From Akkermansiaceae bacterium UBA7331 (GTDB taxonomy: Bacteria; Verrucomicrobiota; Verrucomicrobiia; Verrucomicrobiales; Akkermansiaceae): a stretch of 64,000 nucleotides of DNA. Each line of letters starts with the position of its first letter. The stretch's first letter is position 1. Location of the stretch: the NCBI GenBank assembly GCA_002471255.1, contig DKPP01000011.1, positions 126,922 through 190,921 of the forward strand, given 5' to 3'. Under the pieces are notes generated by a model. That model saw only the letters and a list, made by a program, of their open reading frames with translations. It did not search any database and was not told where the DNA came from. Position numbers and translations under genes: made by a program. Shown in pieces: positions 10,101 to 17,285 of the stretch.

Positions 10101-12838
10101 TCTCCAAACGCACAATGTTGTTGAAATCATCAGATCCTCAAAGCGTGACGGAGAATCGCATTGTCAATACGCAAACAAGCTTTATCTTGCAAGACGGGTT
10201 GATTTATCAATCCCTGCGCAACACTCGATATAATGAGATCGGAGTTTCCTTGATTTCTTATCGCAAGTCGCTCCTTTCTCAGACTTCGACCCAATACGAA
10301 GCTCGAACCATCGATGAAAACGAGATGGGGCTTATCACCGTGAGTGAAACCCTCTATGGGGCAAGCCTCATTCAGCGCGAACAATGTACCCTATTGCCTA
10401 CGAGTGATACGCCTGCCGTGGTGCACTTGACCGATAACTATGTCGTTAGTCAAACCGATGCCACCGGAGTAAGCACTACCCATACTCGAGCCTATCGTGC
10501 CGAGGGCATGCTTATCACCCAAACGGACGGTAGAGGTTTGACCACCACGGTTCATACCGATGTGGCAGGTAGGCAGATCGAAATGATCGACTCGGCAGGA
10601 GCTCGTACATTGACTCAATATGATACGCACGATGATCAAATCGCTTGCCGTACCAATGCCTTGGGTTACACGTCACGCTACACTTATGATGAGCGATCTC
10701 GTAAAATCGCCGAATATGGCACCGCTTTGCAAGCAAAGACCTTTGCTTATGACGAGGCCAATCGCCTGATCGCCTTGACCTGCTTCCGAGTCGATGAGCG
10801 GACCATCGATACCGACCCGAGCGGTCGCACGGACGGCGACACCACACGATGGACTTATCATGACACCACCGGTTTGCTTCTGTCCACCACCTATGCCGAT
10901 GAGACGCAGGAGCTACGCACCTATGATGCCATGAATCGCCTTGCCTCAGTGCTCAATGCACGAGGAGTGCGGATTAGCTACACCTATACCGCCGCTACGG
11001 GAGAGCTGATACGCATCAGCCCCGATGACGGCTCGATTATACAAACCTATACGTATAATCCTTTGGGCTGGCTCACCCAAGTGGTCGATGCCTCCGGCAC
11101 ACATCAGATGACTTACGACACCTACGGCAGAATCTCGGGTGACAGTCTGCGTGTCAACACCACCGACTTTAAGCTTGAAGAACAGTACGATGCCTTGGGT
11201 CGCTCATCAGGTTATACCCTGTGGAGAGGAACCAATGCCATGCACCTCGTCCAGACCGGCTATGATGCGCAGGGTCGCATCAGCTCGGCAAGCTTCCGTC
11301 ACGCAGGAGAGGATAAGAGCTTCGGCTTTGAATATTTGGGAGGTAGCCATCTGCGATCACGCCTCAATATGCCCAACGGGATGAACGTGCGCCACCTCTA
11401 CGAGGTAAATCGTAACCTTGCCTCTCACATCAATGATTATCGAGGCGATACGGGAGTTTCTCTGCGAGAATACACCTACGATGCGCTCAATCGCCCCGCT
11501 ACGAGAAAATACTCTCGCCAAGGCAAAGTCAGAAATGACGTATTGAGCTATAACTCAAGAAACGAGCTAATCGGAGCCACGATTGGGGCAGATGCCTACG
11601 CCTACGATTTTGACAACATCGGCAACCGTAAAAGTGCTGCCGAGCAGGGAGAGGATTGGTCGTATCTGAGCAACGAGCTTAATCAATACGCCCGCATCAC
11701 TCAGGACGGAACTGCGCCTGCCGAGCCGGTCATATTTACGCCTCAATACGATGCCGATGGCAACCAAACCTTGCTAGAAACTCAAACGGGTATCTGGAGT
11801 GTCACCTACGACGCCTTCAATCGTCCGATACGATTCACCTCGCAAGATGAGACCATCATCATCGAATCAAACTACGACAGCATGGGCAGACGAGTGAATA
11901 AAAAAGTCACTCAAAACGGAGCCGTGACCTTACATCAAAGATACCTCTACCGAGGCTATCTGCAGATTGCCTGTATCGACATGACCCGAAGCGGACTCAA
12001 CGGAATGTGGATGATTACTTGGGATCCGACCCAAGCAAGCGCCACTCGACCGCTCGCCCTACAAAAAGACGCCACATGGTACTGCTACGGTACAGATTTG
12101 AGTAAAAACGTCACCGAAGTCTATAAAAACAACGGAACAATCGCCACCGCCTACACCTACGCCCCATTCGGGCAGGTAGTAGCCTCCGGTTCCACCACGC
12201 AACCCTTGCAATGGAGCAGTGAATACTACGATACCGAGCTAGGCCTAGTGTATTACAACTACCGCCACTACAACCCGAAAGACGGCCGCTGGATCAACCG
12301 TGATCCTATCGGGATTAAAGGTGGGTATAACTTGTATGCTTACGTGGGGAATAGTGCCGAGTGGCTGTGGGATGTTTTGGGGAGAGAATTAATAGAATGT
12401 CCCATTACCGGTATGGTCAGGCGACTCCGCAGTACGGGTGGATGTTTTGAGTATAGAACCAAAATCCCCAAGAAGAATTATACGCCAACATCAAATGGTT
12501 GTGGTAGTGATGATATTATTGGGGGGGTCATTCCCAATAGTTCGTTTGGTGCGTCTTTTAAAAAGGATTGTAATAATCATGATATTTGTTATGGAACTTG
12601 TGGTAAAACCAAAGATAGTTGTGATAAAATGTTTTACAATGATTTGATGAAAACATGTCATGCTATTGGTTTTACAAATGCAGTTGATGTTTTGCTTACT
12701 ATTCAATGCAATGATCAGGCTGCGATATATTATAAAGCAGTGGTTTTTGCTGCTGGTTCTGCATATCAAGATGCACAATCGGAAGCTTGCGTTTGGGCTC
12801 CTTGTCGCCCCCCTAAAAATTATCCTCCTAGACGATGA
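7172..12838 (+). CDS. Rhs/YD-repeat polymorphic toxin with phospholipase A2-like C-terminal tip
   Basis: Giant 1888-residue Rhs-family protein. Residues 1-158 form an N-terminal domain I do not recognise, with no clear signal peptide. Residues 159-183 are an acidic Cys/Pro linker starting C161-D-C-P-P-C166. A beta-rich part follows to about 530, then many YD repeats (Y-D-x2-G-R type) from about 545 to 1690, which in this family build a hollow shell. The Rhs core ends with DPIGI at 1711-1715, then GGYNLYAYVGNSAEWLWDVLG to 1738. From 1740 the sequence is a different, AT-rich tip: NGCG at 1775-1778, then C1800-NN-H1803-D1804-I-C1806-Y and Cys at 1810, 1817 and 1829. This is the phospholipase A2 active-site pattern (His catalytic, Asp Ca2+-binding). 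The inferred role is an antibacterial lipase toxin. Its stop overlaps the start of a membrane protein gene. No PAAR, VgrG or T6SS gene is present, so the export route is unknown. Confidence 0.9.
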   Translation: MKYKVSTAFATKNSLGFRIEPHTFSGQALARAAGADAISVNYSHGSPSYPSDVMPEKNLTGYIAPVEGQEFYDVVASGNVDDQAFITIGGDSYESARGKNKPISRTFSGLKAGSHPVSIRHENMDYNPPSGNISHINCTLSPISAVDIIPDDNDPPEEETCDCPPCEGEDGEPTSGGDPDYPVSYRALGVGLRTSSFASSSGGRGASYESSIDKMTWSCRFGVFRGKSGVPAGRLEILAREFSPTLGLVESLSFRHPFATSLVMPEGGITPNALVMLCDGASYWNFMCDANGIVPFSVGASSSSLRRMDFTASLTRELSAACSLDDAIYVRCLQPNGSAIFYSKLTGLPEALMSASNEMMSAQDALSYLVVLRSDSGAIRQIWNYWDGLLDVNALPEGLGYVMSLYLPTQVSAPSQSGDLYTVTGDPFKTFTVRVNAELREVSMAEKDLTLPVNVEDFLTSWDDRDGAWSMVQGTGPAAIGTRRVRSDTQVPNQWQVRTTLSKGDQISSDNLEIYESTAVGDLLLSKTEAYGSELAETTTYVYDDAGRLYRTNLPDGGVLSTCYDRFGRMILESTPWVDNGYQIVETTYNDASGVYSSEPALVKTSLCKSSGAAVIRTDAYTYTITGGVKRTEVRSTAAASSHTQLSVTERWMSDAPDALSRGRLKMTQAINGVQTHYEYAPTESFGALYRILEETRVDGAPVPGLSTRKLSYVSAEGNEVRDESYVMLEDSSWVLIEGVSHEFDSQNRRIASHRDNGRSSSRALMCTGDMLWEIDENAVRTDYAYDSARTMIESTRAQTPVTPETIIDYVKDASGRVLVETTRIGAMETRRYFSYDLLGRMISSTDELGRSQTTHYAEHGLLVTRTLPTGATLITRYDLDGSIRHESGTGQRECYYDYDITNGRRRQTVYLSNHQTVLSQELRDGFGQVVTLTAPTSLDNTYIYTRSEYNALGQLTRTQEGNLAATLLEYDLMGNISKRTMLLKSSDPQSVTENRIVNTQTSFILQDGLIYQSLRNTRYNEIGVSLISYRKSLLSQTSTQYEARTIDENEMGLITVSETLYGASLIQREQCTLLPTSDTPAVVHLTDNYVVSQTDATGVSTTHTRAYRAEGMLITQTDGRGLTTTVHTDVAGRQIEMIDSAGARTLTQYDTHDDQIACRTNALGYTSRYTYDERSRKIAEYGTALQAKTFAYDEANRLIALTCFRVDERTIDTDPSGRTDGDTTRWTYHDTTGLLLSTTYADETQELRTYDAMNRLASVLNARGVRISYTYTAATGELIRISPDDGSIIQTYTYNPLGWLTQVVDASGTHQMTYDTYGRISGDSLRVNTTDFKLEEQYDALGRSSGYTLWRGTNAMHLVQTGYDAQGRISSASFRHAGEDKSFGFEYLGGSHLRSRLNMPNGMNVRHLYEVNRNLASHINDYRGDTGVSLREYTYDALNRPATRKYSRQGKVRNDVLSYNSRNELIGATIGADAYAYDFDNIGNRKSAAEQGEDWSYLSNELNQYARITQDGTAPAEPVIFTPQYDADGNQTLLETQTGIWSVTYDAFNRPIRFTSQDETIIIESNYDSMGRRVNKKVTQNGAVTLHQRYLYRGYLQIACIDMTRSGLNGMWMITWDPTQASATRPLALQKDATWYCYGTDLSKNVTEVYKNNGTIATAYTYAPFGQVVASGSTTQPLQWSSEYYDTELGLVYYNYRHYNPKDGRWINRDPIGIKGGYNLYAYVGNSAEWLWDVLGRELIECPITGMVRRLRSTGGCFEYRTKIPKKNYTPTSNGCGSDDIIGGVIPNSSFGASFKKDCNNHDICYGTCGKTKDSCDKMFYNDLMKTCHAIGFTNAVDVLLTIQCNDQAAIYYKAVVFAAGSAYQDAQSEACVWAPCRPPKNYPPRR
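11509..12316 (+). repeat. Rhs core repeat, copy in the intact gene
   Basis: This 808-base stretch of the rhs gene (YD repeats to the DPIGI core boundary) recurs at 13291-14097 with few substitutions. The match ends at the core/tip boundary, so the tip is not duplicated. Confidence 0.93.
12391..12835 (+). other. phospholipase A2-like toxin tip (sub-region of the Rhs gene)
   Basis: Variable C-terminal region of the Rhs protein, residues 1740-1888. It has the spaced NGCG, C-x2-HD-x-C-Y and CD-x-M-F pattern of secreted and prokaryotic phospholipases A2, with at least six cysteines that could form disulfides in an oxidising compartment. Base composition turns sharply AT-rich at the core boundary, the usual sign that tips are swapped by recombination. 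The assignment rests on motif reading only. Confidence 0.75.
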
Positions 12839-13245
12839 AATCTCTACGTACATTAGAATTTACACTGTCATTATTTACATATATATTCGTTGTTTATATA
12901 TCATTTATGATATATGGTGTTTTTGTCAATGATGATAAATTGAGAGATTATGTCGATATTATATCGATATTTGCTAGTATAATATATAGTTTGGTTTTTT
13001 ATGTTTTAGGTTATCTCCCTTTCCTTTTGATATCTTTTGTAAATTTAAATTCTACATATAGTAAGAAAAAGGCAAAAAGAAGTTTATTTATTATAATTAA
13101 TGGTGTTATTTTTATAGATTTGCCTATTTTATATATAATTAGTTCGAATAAGCATATACTACAAAATATAATATCTATATCATCAATGATTGTAACGTCA
13201 TTAATCACCTATTTATTTATAAATTTATTATTGAAAAACAAATAA
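12835..13245 (+). CDS. four-helix membrane protein, candidate immunity protein of the Rhs toxin
   Basis: A 136-residue protein of very low GC with about four predicted transmembrane segments (roughly 8-27, 40-67, 84-101 and 110-133) joined by short Lys-rich loops. Its ATG overlaps the rhs stop as ATGA, which couples its translation to the toxin. Position, overlap, composition and length match the toxin-immunity layout of polymorphic toxins. A membrane location is sensible against a phospholipase. I do not recognise a named family, so the immunity function is inference from context. The next gene copy starts 5 bases after its stop. Confidence 0.72.
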   Translation: MKSLRTLEFTLSLFTYIFVVYISFMIYGVFVNDDKLRDYVDIISIFASIIYSLVFYVLGYLPFLLISFVNLNSTYSKKKAKRSLFIIINGVIFIDLPILYIISSNKHILQNIISISSMIVTSLITYLFINLLLKNK

Positions 13246-13249
13246 AATA

Positions 13250-14089
13250 ATGAAACTAGCAGTCTGTGGTAATATGGGTTTTTCGGTACAATACTCTCGC
13301 CAAGCAAGGGTCAGAAATGACGTGTTGAGTTATAATTCAAGAAACGAGCTAATCGATGCTACCCTGGGGGCGGATGCCTATGCTTACGACTTTGATAACA
13401 TCGGCAACCGTAAAAGTGCTGCCGAGATCGGGCAGGATTGGTCGTATCTGAGCAACGAGCTTAATCAATACGCCCGCATCATTCAGGACGGAACTCCGCC
13501 TGCCGAGCCGATCATATTTACGCCTCAATACGATGCCGATGGCAACCAAACCTTGCTAGAAACTCAAACGGGTATCTGGAGTGTCACCTACGACGCCTTC
13601 AACCGCCCGATACGATTTACCTCGCAAGATGAGACCATCATCATCGAATCAAGTTACGACAGCATGGGCAGACGAGTGAATAAGAAAGTCACACAAAACG
13701 GAGCCGTGACGTTACATCAAAGATACCTCTACCGAGGCTATCTGCAAATCGCCTGCATCGACATGACCCGAAGCGGACTCAACGGAATGTGGATGATTAC
13801 TTGGGATCCGACCCAAGCAAGCGCCACCCGACCGCTCGCCTTACAAAAAGACGGCACATGGTACTGCTACGGAACAGATTTGAGCAAAAACGTCACCGAA
13901 GTCTATAACAACAACGGAACAATCGCCACCACCTACACCTACGCCCCATTCGGTCAAGTAGTAGCCTCCGGTTCCACCACGCAACCTTTACAGTGGAGTA
14001 GTGAATACTACGACACCGAACTAGGCCTAGTGTATTACAACTACCGCCACTACAACCCGAAAGATGGCCACTGGATTAACTACGCTTGA
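13250..14089 (+). pseudogene. orphan Rhs core fragment without toxin tip
   Basis: Open frame of 279 codons. After about 14 unrelated N-terminal residues it is nearly identical to residues 1447-1710 of the intact Rhs protein. It breaks off at HYNPKDGHWIN: relative to the intact copy one base is missing between 14078 and 14097, which brings in a TGA at 14087-14089 just before the DPIGI boundary. It therefore has no beta-shell start, no intact core end and no toxin. Orphan core/tip modules downstream of rhs genes are known as donors for tip exchange. This one lacks a tip and is probably a remnant, though it may still be translated (it starts 5 bases after the immunity gene). Confidence 0.85.
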
Positions 14090-14097
14090 TCGGAATT
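13291..14097 (+). repeat. Rhs core repeat, orphan copy
   Basis: 807 bases matching 11509-12316 at a constant offset of 1782 up to the WIN codons, then 1781, showing a one-base loss. The second copy of the rhs upstream region begins three bases after its end. Confidence 0.93.
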
Positions 14098-14099
14098 GA

Positions 14100-14304
14100 C
14101 GATCGCCTCCTCTTTGATATAGAAAAAGGTGAAGTCCCTTGATTCGAATTTTCCTTACATATAAAGAATTTTCGTTAGATGTAAAAATTTGACGATCAGT
14201 TTATTTTGTCGGATTTGTTTGACTTATATCGGTTTTTATTTTAGTTATGCTATGGAATGTTCTGACGGAAGTTGTTTGCTCTTTCTGCATTCTCTCAAGA
14301 TTTT
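14100..14304 (+). repeat. rhs upstream-region repeat, copy 2
   Basis: Diverged copy of 6918-7122. It starts directly after the orphan Rhs core and keeps the TTGACT element at the same relative place. No rhs start follows: similarity stops near 14304 and the next gene (14441) is unrelated. The whole non-coding stretch 14090-14440 consists of this repeat plus about 135 AT-rich bases in which I see nothing else. Confidence 0.82.
14219..14247 (+). promoter_or_regulatory. candidate promoter retained in repeat copy 2
   Basis: TTGACT at 14219-14224, 17-base spacer, TAGTTA at 14242-14247. The equivalent of the rhs promoter candidate; it would now transcribe the genes from 14441 onward. Confidence 0.35.
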
Positions 14305-14440
14305 ATTAAAGAATCACAAAATACTATCAGAAATTCACCGTTGAGTGCAAAACGAATAGAATATTTCAAAATCGTAAAAAAGAAAAAAGGGGTATGCTTG
14401 AGGTATCTCAAAAATACTCTTGATTACAGAATGTAACCCT

Positions 14441-15061
14441 ATGTCATTTTTATTAATCATATTATCTTCGTTAGTCCCGAATGTATTTCACGATGTGTCA
14501 AATGAAGAATTTCATTTTTCGGGTTTGCATTACACTAAAAATAAATTAGATAACGGTGATGCAATCATTACTTTTGCTAGTAATCATAAAAATAAAAAAT
14601 ATTTTTACTACATAAAAACACAACTTAGCGGTGTTACTAGATCGCCTTATACGATAGAGGTATACAATTTATTGAAATACAAAAAAATTATAACATTTGA
14701 TGTTCGTTTTGAGCAACTGCTGGATGATGGGGATAATCCTTCTTGTTTTCCTGTTAAAATTGAAAAAGGGGGGCAAGCTAGTGAATCTTTTGAGTGTTCA
14801 TCTTTAATTAATGTTGATTTTCGCAAAACAGCTATGGCAGTATTGCCGGCTTCGCCCGAAATGACGATATTCAATGCTAGTATTGATAAGCGGAAATTCG
14901 TAAGCATGCAAGTTGATGGAAAAAATACAATAACTTATTTGTCTGTAATTGTTATTCCTGAAATCAAGAAAAGAAAAACTTATCCTAATAGATACTTGAT
15001 ATCTGCAGATAAAATCATTATTTTTAATAATAAATGCAAATTTTTTATTAAATCAAAATAG
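14441..15061 (+). CDS. unknown exported protein downstream of Rhs remnant
   Basis: No family recognised. The ATG at 14441 starts a short hydrophobic segment (MSFLLIILSSLV) that could be a signal peptide. An in-frame TTG at 14420 is a less likely start. The remaining ~190 residues are Lys/Asn-rich and look beta-rich, with one Cys pair in the middle (around FPVK and ECSS). AT-rich codon use contrasts with the housekeeping genes. It sits behind a retained copy of the rhs promoter region, so a cargo or immunity role is possible but unproven. Confidence 0.5.
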   Translation: MSFLLIILSSLVPNVFHDVSNEEFHFSGLHYTKNKLDNGDAIITFASNHKNKKYFYYIKTQLSGVTRSPYTIEVYNLLKYKKIITFDVRFEQLLDDGDNPSCFPVKIEKGGQASESFECSSLINVDFRKTAMAVLPASPEMTIFNASIDKRKFVSMQVDGKNTITYLSVIVIPEIKKRKTYPNRYLISADKIIIFNNKCKFFIKSK

Positions 15062-15083
15062 ATCAAAATTGAAAAGTATTACG

Positions 15084-15266
15084 ATGAATAATAAATCTAT
15101 CACATGTAGTATCATATTTTTGGGGTCCAGTATTCCCTATAGTTTGTTGTTAGACCAAACCGGAGGTGGAGCTTTTGTATGTTTTCTGTTTTTCCTTAAC
15201 ATGATATTCTTTTTGTTCTTGTCTTTGATATTTTTGTTTCGAAAAGACAAGGATCAGAATGATTGA
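15084..15266 (+). CDS. small hydrophobic protein, two transmembrane segments
   Basis: 60 residues from the ATG at 15084. Two hydrophobic stretches (about 7-24 and 31-52) are followed by a charged end (RKDKDQND). No family recognised. It lies 22 bases after the preceding gene on the same strand and shares its AT-rich composition, so the two may be co-transcribed. Its small size makes the call uncertain. Confidence 0.4.
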   Translation: MNNKSITCSIIFLGSSIPYSLLLDQTGGGAFVCFLFFLNMIFFLFLSLIFLFRKDKDQND

Positions 15267-15320
15267 TTGTAGATAACGAATAATTCTTCTCAAAAGCCCT
15301 AATTACATTGATGAAAGTGT

Positions 15321-15767
15321 ATGAAATTTTTGAAATTACTTAAATATGGCGCGTTGCTGTTCGTACTTTATATTATATTTTTATTGGTACTTCCGTTTAT
15401 ATATCCCACACTATATTCATGGTTTAATAAGCCGGATATTAATACGCTAAACGAATGCTTGGATTTAGAAGATCCGGTTGTTATTTATTCCGATTGCGAG
15501 AGATATATCCTTGGCGGTGATTACCAAGCAAATTTTATAGTTGATGATCCAAAACATGAACTATTGCCTAAAATTTTGAATTTGGTAAAGGCAAAGGATC
15601 ATAATATCATGTCTCAAGAATCTGATTGTGATATACAAAGAACGTTTCAGATTAAGGAGTTGCCTGAAAAATATGCCCCATTTTTTAAAAATAACGGAGA
15701 ATATTTATACATTAATGTTCTTCATATTATAGATCATGGGACAAAACAGATTCTCGTTCATTTTTAA
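15321..15767 (+). CDS. unknown protein with N-terminal membrane anchor
   Basis: 148 residues. Residues 1-9 are basic (MKFLKLLKY), residues 10-32 form one strong transmembrane segment, and the rest is a soluble, acidic domain with four Cys in total. It is probably exposed outside the cytoplasm. No known family recognised. It belongs to the same AT-rich run of plus-strand genes downstream of the Rhs remnant. Confidence 0.5.
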   Translation: MKFLKLLKYGALLFVLYIIFLLVLPFIYPTLYSWFNKPDINTLNECLDLEDPVVIYSDCERYILGGDYQANFIVDDPKHELLPKILNLVKAKDHNIMSQESDCDIQRTFQIKELPEKYAPFFKNNGEYLYINVLHIIDHGTKQILVHF

Positions 15768-15886
15768 TTATATTCCCCTAAAGACAGTCCGTATGTTTTA
15801 ATTTCATATTTTCATATGGGGTCAAGTGAACTTATATCAGCGCAATAATAAAATGTGACTTTAGATAAGAAGAGAAATTAATTTTT

Positions 15887-17035
15887 ATGCAATATATTTT
15901 GACATTAATATTAAGCGTATTAGTCATTTATGAAGGATTAGGGGATAATAATCCTGCTCTTTCCGAAAACGCTGCCAATGTGAATTCTTCGGATATTAAC
16001 GATGCCTTTAGTCGTTTATCCGAATTACGTCCCACTCAGGAGGATATGGTATTTTTTAGCAAGTATGAAAAAGAGAATAAGGAGTTATTGTTAGAATACG
16101 TTGGTATCGTGAATTCTCTAAAAATACTCGTTAACCAAGAGCCTGATGTAGCTATTCGGAAAATCCGGGGTATTTATGAAAAATTGGGTGTTTCTCAAGC
16201 AACGATCGATTATGGCATATATCAACATTTGAAGAAAAATGCGACAGAAGCAGTGGAGCAAAATGTATATATGCAAATCGAGCCTCAGCTTTTCGAGTTT
16301 TTGTATAAATCAGCTGTAGCCGGATCAAGGTTTGCTCTTTATGAATGGTGTCAATATTGGTTGCACTATGATCTATGTACTGAGGAGAAACTGCAGGAGT
16401 TGATTCAATTATTAAAAAAGGTACCGGAAGACCCAAACGATCCTGAAGCATTATTGTGTTTGTGTCGTTTGAATATAATTTTTGAAAAAGAAGCAGAAAT
16501 CGGCATGTCTGTCGAGGAATCGGCAGATATTGTTTATCGGAATTTACAACAATGGTTTGTAGATCATTGGCGTATGAATCAAGCTTTGCAAGGAGCTTGC
16601 TATGAAACGGGCGTAGCGTATTTATTTATGAAGGGAGATCCCATGTATGAAGAAAGAGCTCTCGAATTGTTAACAAGGGATTTTAAACATTCCCCAGACA
16701 TGTCCAAAATGATCGTGTTTAAGAATATTCAATTGGCTGATAAGGATTTATCATCTGAAGTGAATCGATTGGCGAAAATGAGATTGGATCTAGTAGTTGA
16801 CCATAATTCATTCGATGGGATGTATATAATGGGTTTTTTAAAATTGTTTGGGCGGGCTACGGAAAAGGATATAGAACAATGGAACCGAGATAAACTTGCC
16901 GTGAGTGATCTGGTGAATCTATGCTCCGGTATTATTGATGAAAAAATTGGTAAAGAAGTCTATAGCAGTCGAAAGTTTCTGATGAATTTACGTAAATCTC
17001 TCTTTCGATACAGGACTGACAAAAAGGAAGAATGA
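15887..17035 (+). CDS. secreted or anchored alpha-helical protein of unknown function
   Basis: 382 residues. The N-terminus (MQYILTLILSVLVIYEGLG) is a likely signal peptide or anchor. The rest is almost entirely helical and acidic, with Leu/Glu-rich helices and A-x-x-L-x-x-x patterns that suggest a TPR- or Sel1-like solenoid, though I cannot assign a repeat family. It ends the AT-rich run of plus-strand genes behind the Rhs locus. No link to the toxin can be shown. Confidence 0.55.
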   Translation: MQYILTLILSVLVIYEGLGDNNPALSENAANVNSSDINDAFSRLSELRPTQEDMVFFSKYEKENKELLLEYVGIVNSLKILVNQEPDVAIRKIRGIYEKLGVSQATIDYGIYQHLKKNATEAVEQNVYMQIEPQLFEFLYKSAVAGSRFALYEWCQYWLHYDLCTEEKLQELIQLLKKVPEDPNDPEALLCLCRLNIIFEKEAEIGMSVEESADIVYRNLQQWFVDHWRMNQALQGACYETGVAYLFMKGDPMYEERALELLTRDFKHSPDMSKMIVFKNIQLADKDLSSEVNRLAKMRLDLVVDHNSFDGMYIMGFLKLFGRATEKDIEQWNRDKLAVSDLVNLCSGIIDEKIGKEVYSSRKFLMNLRKSLFRYRTDKKEE

Positions 17036-17193
17036 AGATTGATTTTTAGGGCGATCGAGGAGTGTTATTATACAGGCGAAAGTATTGATCTAGTCGATTA
17101 CATCATTGCCGATCATGCTGGAACAAGATGATCACTATCTAAAGGATCATTCGTGGTAAGTAAGTTTTGGTTTTGTTAACAATGAAACGCCAT
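17036..17193. other. intergenic stretch with a possible coding remnant
   Basis: Between the helical protein gene and the fic left repeat. A frame at 17051-17131 reads as a plausible protein end (AIEECYYTGESIDLVDY..., stop TGA) but has no start, so it may be a gene remnant. GTTAACAATGAAACG at 17175-17189 resembles part of the repeat that follows. Otherwise nothing is seen. Confidence 0.3.
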
Positions 17194-17282
17194 TTTTTTG
17201 TCAACAAAGTGTTTTGTTGCTATTTTAATGTTAACAAAGTGCTTTGTTGATATTGAAACGACATTTCGTTGTTAACAAGATG
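17194..17282. repeat. 89-bp direct repeat, left copy (downstream of fic)
   Basis: Matches 18447-18535 in 88 of 89 positions (A at 17261 against G at 18514). It contains the dyad AACAAAG-TG-CTTTGTT at 17233-17248 and related half-sites. With the right copy it brackets the fic gene exactly. Confidence 0.95.
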
Positions 17283-17285
17283 ATT

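Noticed and set aside
12491..12853. Antisense frame over the toxin tip as a hidden gene
   Set aside because: It is Ile/Thr-rich shadow coding caused by AT-rich sense sequence, and overlaps the well-supported tip on the other strand.
13349..13549. Minus-strand frame repeated in both Rhs copies (also 11567-11767)
   Set aside because: It is conserved only because the sense Rhs core is duplicated, with no independent evidence.
17051..17131. Possible small gene between the helical protein gene and the fic left repeat
   Set aside because: 27 sense codons of plausible protein sequence but no start codon or ribosome-binding site. At most a remnant.
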